A stretch of DNA of 64,000 nt. It comes from Ralstonia sp. TCR112. Lineage in GTDB: Bacteria > Pseudomonadota > Gammaproteobacteria > Burkholderiales > Burkholderiaceae. Under the pieces are notes generated by a model. It was not told the DNA's origin, made no database searches, and saw only the letters and a list, made by a program, of their open reading frames with translations. Both the position numbers and the translations under genes were made by a program. The DNA lies in NCBI RefSeq assembly GCF_007997035.1, contig NZ_VOSS01000012.1, positions 1 through 64,000 of the forward strand, written 5' to 3'. Below, in pieces: positions 53,101 to 64,000 of this stretch. Each line of letters opens with the position of its first letter. The stretch's first letter is position 1.

Positions 53101-54231
53101 ATGCAGAACTCACGCCTTCGACCCTGCGTCCTGACCGCCATTGCAGCCGCCCTCGGCTGTGCAGCGAGTGGCGCCATCGCACAATCGTCGGTCACGATTT
53201 ACGGCACCGTCGATGCCGGACTCCAGTATCAAAACCGCAGTGCAGCCGGCGGCAGCATCACGGAAATGCATTCCGGCGGCATCAGCCCAAGCATCTGGGG
53301 CCTCAAGGGGTCTGAAGACCTGGGCAGCGGCATGAAGGCCAACTTCAACCTTGAAGGCCATTTCAGCAGCGACACCGGCACGCTGACCACGGGCCCGGGA
53401 TTCAGCTCGGAACTGTTCCGCCGGCAAGCGAACGTCGGCCTGAGCGGCAACTGGGGCGCCATCACGCTGGGGCGTCAGTACAGCCCGGCCCTCATCGGCA
53501 CGATCGGCACGGAAGCGCGCGGCTTCAAGGAGCAGTTCTCGAACCTGTACGGCTGGGCCTACAACCAGCTCCCAGCCCCGGGCAACGCGATGGGCGCCGG
53601 TACCAACCCCGGCAACGACGTGGGCGTGTTCATCGGCAATGCGCTGCAGTACTCCAACAACTTCGGTCCGGTGTGGCTGGGCGTTGCCTATTCATTTGGC
53701 GAGACCGCCGGCAGCTTCAAGCGCGGCAATGAGCTGTCGCTGGGTGCCACGTACACGGGCCCGCTCACAGTCGGTCTCGGCTATCAATCGACCGCAGACA
53801 GCGGCACGGGCGAGACCCTCAGCCGCCTGTGGAGCGCAGGCGTGGCCGTGCCGTTCAATGCCTTCACGGGCCGTGTTAACTACATCGGCGTCACCAACAA
53901 CGCGCCGACCGGACAGCGTGTATCAGACGTCAAATCGATCGGCGTCGGGCTCGACTACAAGTGGAGCCCCGCCAATACCGCCACGCTGGCCGGCTACTAC
54001 AGCAAGTACGAAAGCAGCGCCCACGACAGCTCGACCAAGTCGGTCGTGCTGAGTAACGACTACGCGTTCTCGAAGCGCACCACGCTGTATGCTCAGCTGG
54101 TGTACGTCAGTGCAGGCGCGGTAGGCACGGCCGATCCGCTGGAAGGTATCAAGACCTCCATCGTTGCGGGCGGCACGGCGTCAGGCGCGAAGACCGTGTT
54201 GGCGGGTGTGGGGCTGAAGCATTCGTTCTGA
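53101..54231 (+). CDS. general outer-membrane porin (Gram-negative porin family)
   Basis: A 376-residue trimeric-type porin. TACGGAGACAAC precedes the ATG. The signal peptide (LTAIAAALGCAASGAIAQ) is followed by SSVTIYGTVDAGLQYQN, the invariant start of betaproteobacterial porins, then GSEDLGSGMKANFNLEGHF and SVGLSGNWGAITLGRQYSP-like strands, ending KTVLAGVGLKHSF with the C-terminal Phe. It may let alcohols or aromatic substrates in, since it lies behind a sigma54 promoter of the same type as the PQQ genes. Twelve bases (ATTCGTTCTGAG) around the stop codon are duplicated in tandem. A terminator follows. Confidence 0.93.
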   Translation: MQNSRLRPCVLTAIAAALGCAASGAIAQSSVTIYGTVDAGLQYQNRSAAGGSITEMHSGGISPSIWGLKGSEDLGSGMKANFNLEGHFSSDTGTLTTGPGFSSELFRRQANVGLSGNWGAITLGRQYSPALIGTIGTEARGFKEQFSNLYGWAYNQLPAPGNAMGAGTNPGNDVGVFIGNALQYSNNFGPVWLGVAYSFGETAGSFKRGNELSLGATYTGPLTVGLGYQSTADSGTGETLSRLWSAGVAVPFNAFTGRVNYIGVTNNAPTGQRVSDVKSIGVGLDYKWSPANTATLAGYYSKYESSAHDSSTKSVVLSNDYAFSKRTTLYAQLVYVSAGAVGTADPLEGIKTSIVAGGTASGAKTVLAGVGLKHSF

Positions 54232-54263
54232 GATTCGTTCTGAGCCGCACCACAGCAGGAAGA

Positions 54264-54294
54264 AAAACCCTTGGCCAACACCAAGGGTTTTTTT
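54264..54294 (+). terminator. Rho-independent terminator of the porin gene
   Basis: AAACCCTTGG pairs with CCAAGGGTTT around a 6-base loop, followed by T residues, 33 bp past the stop. Confidence 0.9.
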
Positions 54295-54427
54295 GGGCCT
54301 GGCGATACGAAGCATGAATCCTGACGCAGCGCATGGTCTGGACAGGCGATCCGCGCTACGCTGAAATATTCGCAACGTCACGATTCCTGCCTGCCGAACC
54401 CACGCGGCGGCGCTCATTGGAGGTGCC

Positions 54428-55378
54428 TTGATTCGCGTCCTGCCTGCCTTTGTCCTGGGCACGCTCAGCTCAATCCTGCTGGCCCTGAACACCCTGTTCT
54501 GGAGCGTGCCATTGTTCGCGCTGTCGGCGTTCAAGCTGCTGGTGCCGGCAACCGCGGTGCGCCGCCGGATCGATCCCATGCTCAACTGGGTCGCTACGTG
54601 CTGGATCGGCTGTAACAACGCCTGGATCGGCGTGCTGCAGCGCGAGCCCTGGAGCGTGGAAGGCGCCGAGAACCTCCGCTACGCGGGCTGGTACCTGGTC
54701 AATTGCAACCATCGGTCTTGGGTGGACATTTTCGTGTTGCAGCGGGTGTTGAACCGGCGTATCCCGCTGCTGAAATTCTTCCTCAAGCAACAGTTGATCT
54801 ACGTGCCGGTGATCGGTCTGGCCTGGTGGGCGCTGGACTTTCCGTTCATGCGGCGGCACTCCAAGGCGGCGCTGCGCAAGCACCCCGAGTTGCGCAATCA
54901 AGACCGCGAAACCACGCGTCGCGCCTGCGCCAAGTTCGCGCACGCGCCGACCAGCGTCATGAACTTTGCCGAAGGCACGCGGTACACGCCGGCAAAGCAC
55001 CGGACGCAGTCCTCCCCCTATCGCCATCTGCTCAAGCCGAAGGCCGGCGCGCTGGCCCTGACGCTCAACGCCATGGGAGAGCGGTTCCAGTCGCTGCTCG
55101 ATATCAGCATTGCCTACCCGGACGGCACGCCGAGCTTCTGGCAACTGGCCTGCGGCCAAGCCGGCCGTGTCATGGTGCATATTCGCGAACTGCCGATTCC
55201 GTCGGATTTCTGCACGCACGACTACAGCACCGACGCCGCCTTCCGCAGCGATTTCCACCGCTGGCTTGCCCAACTGTGGGAGGAGAAAGATCAGCAGATT
55301 GAGAACATGCTGGCGCGGGCCGGCCAGCGGCGCAGCGTGACCACCGGTGCCGACGTTTTTTCGCCAGACCAAATCTAG
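54428..55378 (+). CDS. 1-acyl-glycerol-3-phosphate acyltransferase-like protein (YihG type)
   Basis: A 316-residue inner-membrane acyltransferase of the PlsC superfamily. The start is a TTG at 54428 with GGAGGTGCC just before it. One or two N-terminal spans (about residues 5-40) precede the catalytic motif NHRSWVD (HX4D) at about residue 95, the FMRRHSK region, and the second motif NFAEGTR. The long form with KPKAGALALTLNAMG matches YihG, which acylates lysophosphatidate for membrane phospholipid synthesis. It stands between two terminators, as a single unit. Confidence 0.88.
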   Translation: MIRVLPAFVLGTLSSILLALNTLFWSVPLFALSAFKLLVPATAVRRRIDPMLNWVATCWIGCNNAWIGVLQREPWSVEGAENLRYAGWYLVNCNHRSWVDIFVLQRVLNRRIPLLKFFLKQQLIYVPVIGLAWWALDFPFMRRHSKAALRKHPELRNQDRETTRRACAKFAHAPTSVMNFAEGTRYTPAKHRTQSSPYRHLLKPKAGALALTLNAMGERFQSLLDISIAYPDGTPSFWQLACGQAGRVMVHIRELPIPSDFCTHDYSTDAAFRSDFHRWLAQLWEEKDQQIENMLARAGQRRSVTTGADVFSPDQI

Positions 55379-55388
55379 ACGCCAAACA

Positions 55389-55422
55389 AAAAGCCCCTTG
55401 GTCGTAAAACCAAGGGGCTTTT
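55389..55422. terminator. bidirectional terminator between acyltransferase gene and tRNA-Ser
   Basis: AAAAGCCCCTTGG pairs with CCAAGGGGCTTTT around an 8-base loop, with a T-rich tail in both directions. It ends both the plus-strand gene and the minus-strand tRNA transcript. Confidence 0.92.
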
Positions 55423-55429
55423 GCTACTG

Positions 55430-55520
<91 letters not shown>

Positions 55521-55599
55521 GGTAACTGGGTCGCTGAATCGCGAAACCGCGAGTATAACAAAAATTTTCCGACCTGATCAAGAGGGTCGGCACAACTGA

Positions 55600-58343
<2,744 letters not shown>

Positions 58344-58391
58344 GCGAGGATTGTCGCAGAATCCGCTCGCCGACCGCTTCCCACGGCAGCG

Positions 58392-59696
58392 TCAGGCGGC
58401 GCGTGCGTCCAACGCCGGCTCGTCTGCGACCGGCCTGCTCCGGCCGATCAAAAGCACGCAGATCAGCGACAGCGCCGCAAAACCGGCATAGAAGATCGCC
58501 ATCGGCCACCACAGCGGGAAGAAGCGATCTGCCAGCACCGTGGCAAGCAGCGGTGTCAGGCCACCCGCAAATGCGCCGCACACCTGATACGACAACGAGA
58601 TCGCCGTGTAGCGGATGCGCGCCGCGAACATGCCGCTGACAAAGCCCGCGATGATCGCGTAATAGCCGGACTCGGCCAGCGTTGCGATGGCCACCCCTGC
58701 AAACACGGTGTGCGACTCGCCCATGCGGACCAGCGGGAGCATGACGAACGGCACGACCACCGCGAAAGCCGCGAGGATGACCAGCATGCGGCGTGTTCCG
58801 AAACGGTCGGCCAGCGTGGCCGCACCGAGCTGCACGAAGAACTGCAGCACGGCCACCCAGAACATGCAGTCGAGAATCATTGCGCGATCGAGCTGCAGGT
58901 ACTGCGTGGCGTACGAAATCATGAAGATGTTGCTGAAGTACACGCCCGCGATGCCGTACACGTTGGCGCCAATGGCCAGAGCAATGAGCGGCCATGCCTT
59001 GAGCGCCTCCGCCAGCGGCTGCTTCGCCACGTCGCCGGAGGCCTGCATCGCCTCGAATTCCGGCGATTCGTTGACCGACATGCGGATCACAAAGCCCACG
59101 GCCAGCAGCACCGCACTCGCCAGGAAGGGCAAGCGCCAGCCCCACGCCATGAAGGCCTCCGGCTCGAGCCGGCTGACGGCGGAAAAGGCCAGCATCGACA
59201 GGATCAGACCTCCGGCGCTGCCCAGCTGCGCGAACGAGGCGAAGAACGTACGCCGGCCTTTCGGCGCATGCTCGCCGGCCAGCAGCACCGCGCCACCCCA
59301 TTCGCCGCCCACGGCAATGCCTTGCAAAACACGCAACGCCACCAGCGCGACCGGCGCAATCCACCCGGCCTGCGCATATGTCGGCAGACAACCGATCAGC
59401 ACCGTGGCCACGGCCATGAGGGTGAGCGTGCCCATCAGCGCGCGCTTGCGGCCAAGCTTGTCGCCAATGCGGCCGAACAGCACGCCGCCGATGGGACGGG
59501 CAAGAAATCCGATGGCGAACGACCCGAACGAAGCCAGCAACCCCAGCAAGCGGTTCTCTCCCGGAAAGAACAGCGGCCCGAAGACAAGCGCCGCCGCCGT
59601 GGCGTAGCTGTAGAAGTCGTACCACTCGATCGTGGTGCCGATGAACGAGGCCATCGCTGCACGGCGCGGCTGGGCGGTCGATTGCGTTGCTTGCAT
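58392..59696 (-). CDS. MFS transporter, metabolite:proton symporter family
   Basis: A 434-residue, 12-span transporter. It has FIGTTIEWYDFYSYATAAAL at the first span and GRIGDKLGRKRALMGTLTLM in loop 2-3, both hallmarks of the MHS group (citrate, dicarboxylate, osmolyte or aromatic acid uptake), then RVLQGIAVGGEWGGAVLLA. It starts 32 bp after the stop of a ureohydrolase gene on the same strand, so it may import the guanidino compound or a related metabolite. The substrate is unknown. It belongs to a block that separates rarA from lolA. Confidence 0.88.
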   Translation of the reverse strand: MQATQSTAQPRRAAMASFIGTTIEWYDFYSYATAAALVFGPLFFPGENRLLGLLASFGSFAIGFLARPIGGVLFGRIGDKLGRKRALMGTLTLMAVATVLIGCLPTYAQAGWIAPVALVALRVLQGIAVGGEWGGAVLLAGEHAPKGRRTFFASFAQLGSAGGLILSMLAFSAVSRLEPEAFMAWGWRLPFLASAVLLAVGFVIRMSVNESPEFEAMQASGDVAKQPLAEALKAWPLIALAIGANVYGIAGVYFSNIFMISYATQYLQLDRAMILDCMFWVAVLQFFVQLGAATLADRFGTRRMLVILAAFAVVVPFVMLPLVRMGESHTVFAGVAIATLAESGYYAIIAGFVSGMFAARIRYTAISLSYQVCGAFAGGLTPLLATVLADRFFPLWWPMAIFYAGFAALSLICVLLIGRSRPVADEPALDARAA

Positions 59697-59728
59697 GGGG
59701 TCTCCTCTCTGTTCTCATGGATATCGCG

Positions 59729-60688
59729 TCAGGCGCGGTATTCGACGCCGGGCAGCACGCACAGCATCTCGAACGCGAGGTTGGCGCCAAGCAGCGCCGT
59801 CGTCCCGAACGGGTCATATGGCGGGGACACCTCGACCAGATCCGCCCCGACGATGTCGAGACCGCGCGCACCGCGCACGACCTCCAGCGCCTGCGGCACG
59901 GTCAGGCCGCCGATCTCCGGCGTGCCGGTACCCGGCGCATAGGCGGGGTCGATTCCGTCGATGTCGAAGCTGATGTAGACGGGGCCGCCCTGCACGCGGG
60001 CGCGCACCTCTTCCATGAGCGGCGTGAGCGATCGGTGCCAGCATTCCTCGGCGGTCACCACGCGAAAGCCCTGTTCGCGGCACCAGTCGAAATCTTCGGC
60101 CGCGTAGCCGGTGCCGCGCAGGCCGATCTGCACAACGCGGTTGCAGTCGAGCAGCCCCTCTTCCACCGCGCGGCGAAATGGCGTGCCGTGCGCGATCTTC
60201 TCGCCGAACATGGTGTCGTTGACGTCGGCATGCGCGTCCACGTGGATGAGGCCGATGCAGCCGTACTTCGCATGCATCGCGCGCAGGATGGGCAGCGTGA
60301 CGGTGTGGTCGCCGCCCATGCCGATCGGGCGGCAGCCGTCGGCGATGATCTCCCGGTAAGCCGCCTCAATGCGCGCGATCGAGTCATGCAGGTTGTATGG
60401 GTTGGTCGGCACGTCGCCGATGTCGGCCACGCGCAGCGAGTCGAACGGCGCGGCGCGCGTGGCCATGTTGTACGGCCGCAGGAGGACGGATTCTGCGCGG
60501 ATCTGCCGAGGCCCCAGCCGCGCGCCGTTGCGGTTGGACGTGCCAAGGTCGAACGGCACACCGACAAAACAGGCGTCCAGCCCGGCGGCTGACGTGGCGG
60601 CAGGCAGCCGCATCATGGTGGCAATGCCGCCAAAACGCGGCATGGCGTTGCCCGAGGCGGGCTGGAAGAGGTCGGCGCGGTCGTTCAT
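59729..60688 (-). CDS. guanidinobutyrase/agmatinase-family ureohydrolase
   Basis: A 319-residue manganese enzyme that splits a guanidino compound to urea and an amine. Metal motifs are GMGGDHTVTLP, HVDAHADVNDT and SFDIDGIDPAYAPGTGTPE, all intact. The start at 60688 (MNDRADLFQP) is chosen over 60766 because it aligns with the family and gives the length known for GbuA of Pseudomonas. That length and the RFGGIATMMRLP start favour guanidinobutyrase over agmatinase, but residues cannot settle it. It forms a unit with the MFS gene and is divergent from a LysR gene. Confidence 0.87.
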   Translation of the reverse strand: MNDRADLFQPASGNAMPRFGGIATMMRLPAATSAAGLDACFVGVPFDLGTSNRNGARLGPRQIRAESVLLRPYNMATRAAPFDSLRVADIGDVPTNPYNLHDSIARIEAAYREIIADGCRPIGMGGDHTVTLPILRAMHAKYGCIGLIHVDAHADVNDTMFGEKIAHGTPFRRAVEEGLLDCNRVVQIGLRGTGYAAEDFDWCREQGFRVVTAEECWHRSLTPLMEEVRARVQGGPVYISFDIDGIDPAYAPGTGTPEIGGLTVPQALEVVRGARGLDIVGADLVEVSPPYDPFGTTALLGANLAFEMLCVLPGVEYRA

Positions 60689-60757
60689 GGCAGTCGCATG
60701 GTCACATCGGCCCGAGCCGATGTAAGGAGTGTCGATACACTGCATTCTTGCCGATGA

Positions 60758-60811
60758 ATTTCGCACGTAGAATGCGAAATCTCCGAATCAAACATCGATA
60801 TAGAGCGATGT
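60758..60811. promoter_or_regulatory. LysR-type operator candidates between ureohydrolase and LysR genes
   Basis: Two dyads fill the 133-bp divergent gap: ATTTCGCA-N7-TGCGAAAT (60758-60780) and ACATCG-N8-CGATGT (60792-60811). Their position is right for control of both genes by the LysR protein. Confidence 0.6.
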
Positions 60812-60821
60812 ATCGACCACC

Positions 60822-61718
60822 GTGCTGGGACAAGCTTCCGATCTTGATCTGCGACTGATCCGCGTATTTCTCGCCGTGGTCGACGCGGGCGGCATCACCC
60901 CTGCCCAGGCAACGCTGAACGTGGGGCAATCCACCATCAGCACGCAGCTGTCCACGCTGGAGACCCGACTGGGCTACCGGCTATGCGAGCGCGGCCGCAG
61001 CGGCTTCCGGCTCACCGCGCGCGGCGAACGCTTCGTCGATTCCGCACGCAAGCTGCTGGGCGCACTCGACGTCTTCAGCGCGGAGGCGCGCAAGGTGGGC
61101 CGCACGCTGGTCGGCACGTTGAATCTCGGATTGATCGGCCATGCGCCCGTCAATGCGAATGCACGCATCAGCCAGGCCATCGAGCGCTTTCGGCAACGCG
61201 ATGAATCCGTGCATTTCACGGTGTCGGTCCGCCCGCCCGGGGAGCTGGAAGGACTGCTGCTCGACAACAAGATCCACATGGCGATCGGCTATTTCTGGCA
61301 CCGCGTGCCGGCGCTGGACTACACGACGATCTTCCACGAGACGCAGCTTGCGTATGCGGGGCGCGGCCATCCGTTGTTCAGCAAGGCTGGGGACGTGACG
61401 CCCGCGCAGGCGCTGGCGCACGCGTGGGCGTGGCGCAGCTATCCGCTGCCGGAAGCGGCGGGGTCGCCGGCCGAGCGGCCGGTGACTGCGGTGGCAGACA
61501 ACATGGAAGCGGTGGCAATGCTGGTGCTCTCCGGGCGACACCTGGGTTACCTGCCGGAGCACTTTGCGGCGCCCTACGTAGCCCAGGGCCTGCTGACGCC
61601 GCTGGCACCCGCAGCCATGCGCTACGAGGTGCCGTTCGACATGGTGGTGCGCCGCGATGCCCGGCGCAACGATCTGCTGGCCGCCTTCATTGCCGACATG
61701 AAAGCGGCCCACGCTTAG
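60822..61718 (+). CDS. LysR-family transcriptional regulator
   Basis: A 298-residue regulator. The GTG at 60822 starts just before the winged helix-turn-helix (LDLRLIRVFLAVVDAGGITP, then STISTQLSTLETRLGYRLCERG). The effector domain follows (LVGTLNLGLIGHAPVNANARIS to MVVRRDARRNDLLAAF). It is divergent from the ureohydrolase-transporter unit and probably controls it in response to the guanidino substrate. The ribosome site is weak. Confidence 0.9.
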   Translation: MLGQASDLDLRLIRVFLAVVDAGGITPAQATLNVGQSTISTQLSTLETRLGYRLCERGRSGFRLTARGERFVDSARKLLGALDVFSAEARKVGRTLVGTLNLGLIGHAPVNANARISQAIERFRQRDESVHFTVSVRPPGELEGLLLDNKIHMAIGYFWHRVPALDYTTIFHETQLAYAGRGHPLFSKAGDVTPAQALAHAWAWRSYPLPEAAGSPAERPVTAVADNMEAVAMLVLSGRHLGYLPEHFAAPYVAQGLLTPLAPAAMRYEVPFDMVVRRDARRNDLLAAFIADMKAAHA

Positions 61719-61733
61719 ACGACGGTCATGCCG

Positions 61734-62159
61734 TCAGTTCGACGCGCGCTGCACCAACCCCATAAACGCCTTGGCCTGCAACGGCCCATGGCACGACTGC
61801 GTCCCGTTGGACGCGCGCAGCAGCAGCCAGACGTTCTCGCTGGCTGGCGGCTGAATCACGAACGGCTGACGCGCCGAAGCCTCGGGCAGACGCGGATCAA
61901 CCGGCGCCTGGATCGGCACGACCTGCCCCGCGTGACCCTTCACCAATGCGCCGCACTCGGCGCTGGGCAGCTCGGTCGCATGCAGGAAATCCTTGTTGAC
62001 CAAGGCCTCGGCCAGCACCGTGTCTGGCGCGGTGAGGAACGAATCGACGTCAAAACGGGACGCTCCGGTGGAGGCGCATCCCGCAAAGACGGCCGCCGCT
62101 GACGCCGCAACGGCAACAGCGGCGGCTCGGTGCAGCGACGTAGTGAACGGCAAAGGCAT
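61734..62159 (-). CDS. predicted lipoprotein of unknown function (141 aa)
   Basis: CAGGAGACC precedes the ATG at 62159. The signal sequence ends in the lipobox VFAGC (Cys at about residue 27). The mature part has FDVDSFLTAPDTVLAEALVNK, then a VPIQAPVDPRLPEASARQPFV linker and ENVWLLLRASNGTQSCHGPLQ. Three cysteines remain after the lipid Cys. I do not recognise the family. It follows lolA by 35 bp on the same strand and may share its transcript. Confidence 0.7.
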   Translation of the reverse strand: MPLPFTTSLHRAAAVAVAASAAAVFAGCASTGASRFDVDSFLTAPDTVLAEALVNKDFLHATELPSAECGALVKGHAGQVVPIQAPVDPRLPEASARQPFVIQPPASENVWLLLRASNGTQSCHGPLQAKAFMGLVQRASN

Positions 62160-62194
62160 GGTCGGTCTCCTGATCGAAAACCGGCCTCTACGCG

Positions 62195-62842
62195 TCATTG
62201 CTTGATGACGTCGGCCCCTTTGGGCGGCGTAAAGCGGAACACGTTGGCCGGCAGTTGCGGATTCTTCTGGATGTTCGAGAACGTCAGCAGGGTGGTGTTC
62301 CCGAAGGCGTCACGCAGCTCCATCCCCTGCAGCTCGCCGCTGCGAAAGCCGATGGCGATGCGCTCGAACTGGGTGTCCTTCGCTTTGGGCGTGAGTTCGG
62401 CCCAGTCGATGCCGTCCTTGGTACCACCTTCCTTGAGCGTGAAATTCTTCGCCAGATCGTTGCTGCCGAACAGGATGGCGGCCGGGCTGGAACCCAGGGA
62501 CGCATCGAGCTTGCGCTCCGTGATCTGGTTCAAGTCCTTGTCGAAGATGTAGAGCGTCTGGCCGTCGGCCGAGAGCTGCTGTTCGTAGGGCTTCACATAG
62601 CGCCAGACGAAGCGGCCCGGGCGCGAGAAGACGAAATCACCGTTGGACGTGCCGGCCACGCGCAGCGGGCTGCCGTTGGTGCCGCCCTTCACTTGCCGCT
62701 GCACGAACTCGCCGCGCGCAGTGCTGACATTGCTCACGAAGGCGTTGAGCTGTTCGACCGCCCCTGCGTAGGCGCCGGCAGACCATGTCGCCAGCGAGAC
62801 CAGCGCGGCGGCCATCAGGTGACGTGCTTTCAACACAAACAT
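62195..62842 (-). CDS. lolA: outer-membrane lipoprotein carrier protein LolA
   Basis: A 215-residue periplasmic chaperone that ferries lipoproteins from LolCDE to LolB. The signal peptide ([18 protein letters not shown]) is followed by [21 protein letters not shown], then [20 protein letters not shown], with the conserved R-P-G-x-F-x-W segment that lines the hydrophobic cavity, and [21 protein letters not shown]. It lies between ftsK and the unknown lipoprotein gene. Confidence 0.94.
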   Translation of the reverse strand: MFVLKARHLMAAALVSLATWSAGAYAGAVEQLNAFVSNVSTARGEFVQRQVKGGTNGSPLRVAGTSNGDFVFSRPGRFVWRYVKPYEQQLSADGQTLYIFDKDLNQITERKLDASLGSSPAAILFGSNDLAKNFTLKEGGTKDGIDWAELTPKAKDTQFERIAIGFRSGELQGMELRDAFGNTTLLTFSNIQKNPQLPANVFRFTPPKGADVIKQ

Positions 62843-62951
62843 AGGAATCCCGGTTTCAGTTGATCTTGTTGTTAGTGGCCGGCCGCGCCGGAACATTCCG
62901 CCCGCGCGGTAACGCGATGTAACTGCAAATGCGCGCGCCATGCGGGCAGCG

Positions 62952-64000
62952 TCATTCCTCTTCGACGACGTTGCCGTTGCGATTGGGCGCCAGGATTTCG
63001 CGGTTGCCGTTGCCCGACATGGCTGACACGAGCCCCGCCTTTTCCATGTCTTCGAGCAGGCGTGCGGCGCGGTTGTAGCCGATGCGCAGATGACGCTGCA
63101 CCAGCGAGATCGACGCGCGGCGATTCTTGAGCACCACGTCGACCGCCTGGTCATACAGCGGATCGGCCTCGCCGCCGCCCGCACCGACAAGGCCGGCGCC
63201 GCCGCCAAAACCATCGCCACCGCCCTCGCCATCGGCCACGCCGCCTTCGAGAATGCCTTCGATGTAGTTCGGCTCGCCCTGCGCCTTGAGGTTATCGACG
63301 ATGCGGTGAACTTCCTCGTCCGACACAAACGCGCCGTGCACGCGCACCGGCAAACCGGTGCCGGGAGCGAGGTACAGCATGTCGCCCATGCCCAGCAGCG
63401 CTTCGGCGCCCTGCTGGTCGAGAATCGTGCGCGAGTCGATCTTGCTGCTGACCTGGAACGCAATCCGCGTCGGCACGTTGGCCTTGATCAGGCCCGTGAT
63501 CACGTCCACCGACGGACGCTGCGTCGCCAGCACCAGGTGGATGCCGGCGGCACGCGCCTTCTGCGCAATCCGCGCGATCAGCTCTTCGACCTTCTTGCCG
63601 ACCACCATCATGAGGTCGGCCAGCTCGTCGATCACGATGACGATCATCGGCAGCTTGTCGAGAGGCTCCGGCGCATCCGGCGTGAGGCTGAACGGGTTGG
63701 GAATCTTCTCTTCGCGCGCGGCGGCTTCTTCGATCTTCTTGTTGAAGCCGGCCAGGTTGCGCACGCCCATCTTGCTCATGAGCTTGTAGCGGCGCTCCAT
63801 TTCGCCCACGGCCCAGTTGAGCGCGTGGCCGGCCTGGCGCATGTCGGTCACGACCGGGCACAGCAGGTGCGGAATGCCTTCGTAGATGCTCAGCTCCAGC
63901 ATCTTGGGGTCGATCAGGATCAGGCGCACCGCGTCGGCCTTGGCCTTGTACAGCAGCGACAGGATCATCGCGTTGATGCCGACCGACTTGCCGGAACCCG
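62952..64000 (-). CDS. ftsK: DNA translocase FtsK, C-terminal part
   Basis: The frame is open to the right edge of the window, so only the last ~349 residues are seen. It starts within Walker A ([13 protein letters not shown]), continues through [20 protein letters not shown], Walker [16 protein letters not shown] and [20 protein letters not shown], a Gly-rich linker ([20 protein letters not shown]) and the C-terminal winged-helix gamma domain ([25 protein letters not shown]) that reads KOPS sequences and contacts XerD. It pumps chromosomal DNA at the division septum. Confidence 0.95.
   Translation of the reverse strand, partial: GSGKSVGINAMILSLLYKAKADAVRLILIDPKMLELSIYEGIPHLLCPVVTDMRQAGHALNWAVGEMERRYKLMSKMGVRNLAGFNKKIEEAAAREEKIPNPFSLTPDAPEPLDKLPMIVIVIDELADLMMVVGKKVEELIARIAQKARAAGIHLVLATQRPSVDVITGLIKANVPTRIAFQVSSKIDSRTILDQQGAEALLGMGDMLYLAPGTGLPVRVHGAFVSDEEVHRIVDNLKAQGEPNYIEGILEGGVADGEGGGDGFGGGAGLVGAGGGEADPLYDQAVDVVLKNRRASISLVQRHLRIGYNRAARLLEDMEKAGLVSAMSGNGNREILAPNRNGNVVEEE

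Overview
The window is GC-rich, densely coded DNA from a betaproteobacterium, most probably a Ralstonia (R. pickettii/mannitolilytica/insidiosa group) or close Burkholderiaceae relative. This rests on codon usage, the porin type, the ftsK-lolA-rarA-serS neighbourhood and the protein sequences; no rRNA is present to confirm it. No transposase, integrase, phage gene or CRISPR array was seen.

Layout. 1-4.9 kb: end of a gltI-like binding protein with gltJKL (glutamate/aspartate ABC importer), a convergent second amino-acid binding protein and a D-amino-acid dehydrogenase. 4.9-9.4 kb: two small unknown genes, a methyl-accepting chemotaxis protein, a frameshifted MFS transporter and an unknown gene abutting it. 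9.3-14.2 kb: two direct copies of a ~350-bp module, each with a GACACC-N2-GGTGTC palindrome and a small paralogous ORF, flank an unknown gene; then a DctD/DctB-like sigma54 response regulator and histidine kinase. 14.2-27.8 kb: a 42-bp tandem repeat array and a complete pelABCDEFG operon for the cationic exopolysaccharide Pel, including a c-di-GMP-type RxxD site in PelD. 28-34 kb: a CNNM/CorC protein, a MerR regulator with its own 19-bp-spacer promoter and a probably leaderless mRNA, a carboxymuconolactone decarboxylase-like protein, two small basic secreted proteins, a MipA-like protein and a coiled-coil protein.

34-54 kb is the most interesting part: a PQQ-dependent alcohol oxidation island. 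It holds pqqABCDE; a quinoprotein alcohol dehydrogenase with the extra metal-site aspartate typical of lanthanide enzymes (ExaF/PedH type); two cytochromes c; a XoxJ-like binding protein; a cytochrome b561; a beta-propeller; a TonB receptor preceded by a 20-codon Cys/His-rich ORF; an ExaC-like aldehyde dehydrogenase; a SoxYZ-like carrier; two metallo-beta-lactamase-fold proteins (quinoprotein relay families); a porin; and an AcoR-like sigma54 activator. I read five -24/-12 sigma54 promoters (GG-N10-GC), one each before pedF, the dehydrogenase, the aldehyde dehydrogenase, the SoxYZ-like gene and the porin. A recurrent GTGTTGC half-site lies upstream of them. Together they look like one regulon of the AcoR-like protein: the porin and receptor admit substrate and metal, the dehydrogenase makes the aldehyde, cytochromes take the electrons, and the aldehyde dehydrogenase finishes the oxidation.

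54-64 kb: an acyltransferase, tRNA-Ser(CGA) beside serS, rarA, then an accessory block (MFS transporter, guanidinobutyrase-like ureohydrolase, LysR regulator, lipoprotein) lying between rarA and lolA, and the C-terminal part of ftsK.

Caution: at least three genes (MFS transporter, dehydrogenase signal peptide, beta-propeller) each look one base short. Systematic sequencing deletions are as likely as true mutations.
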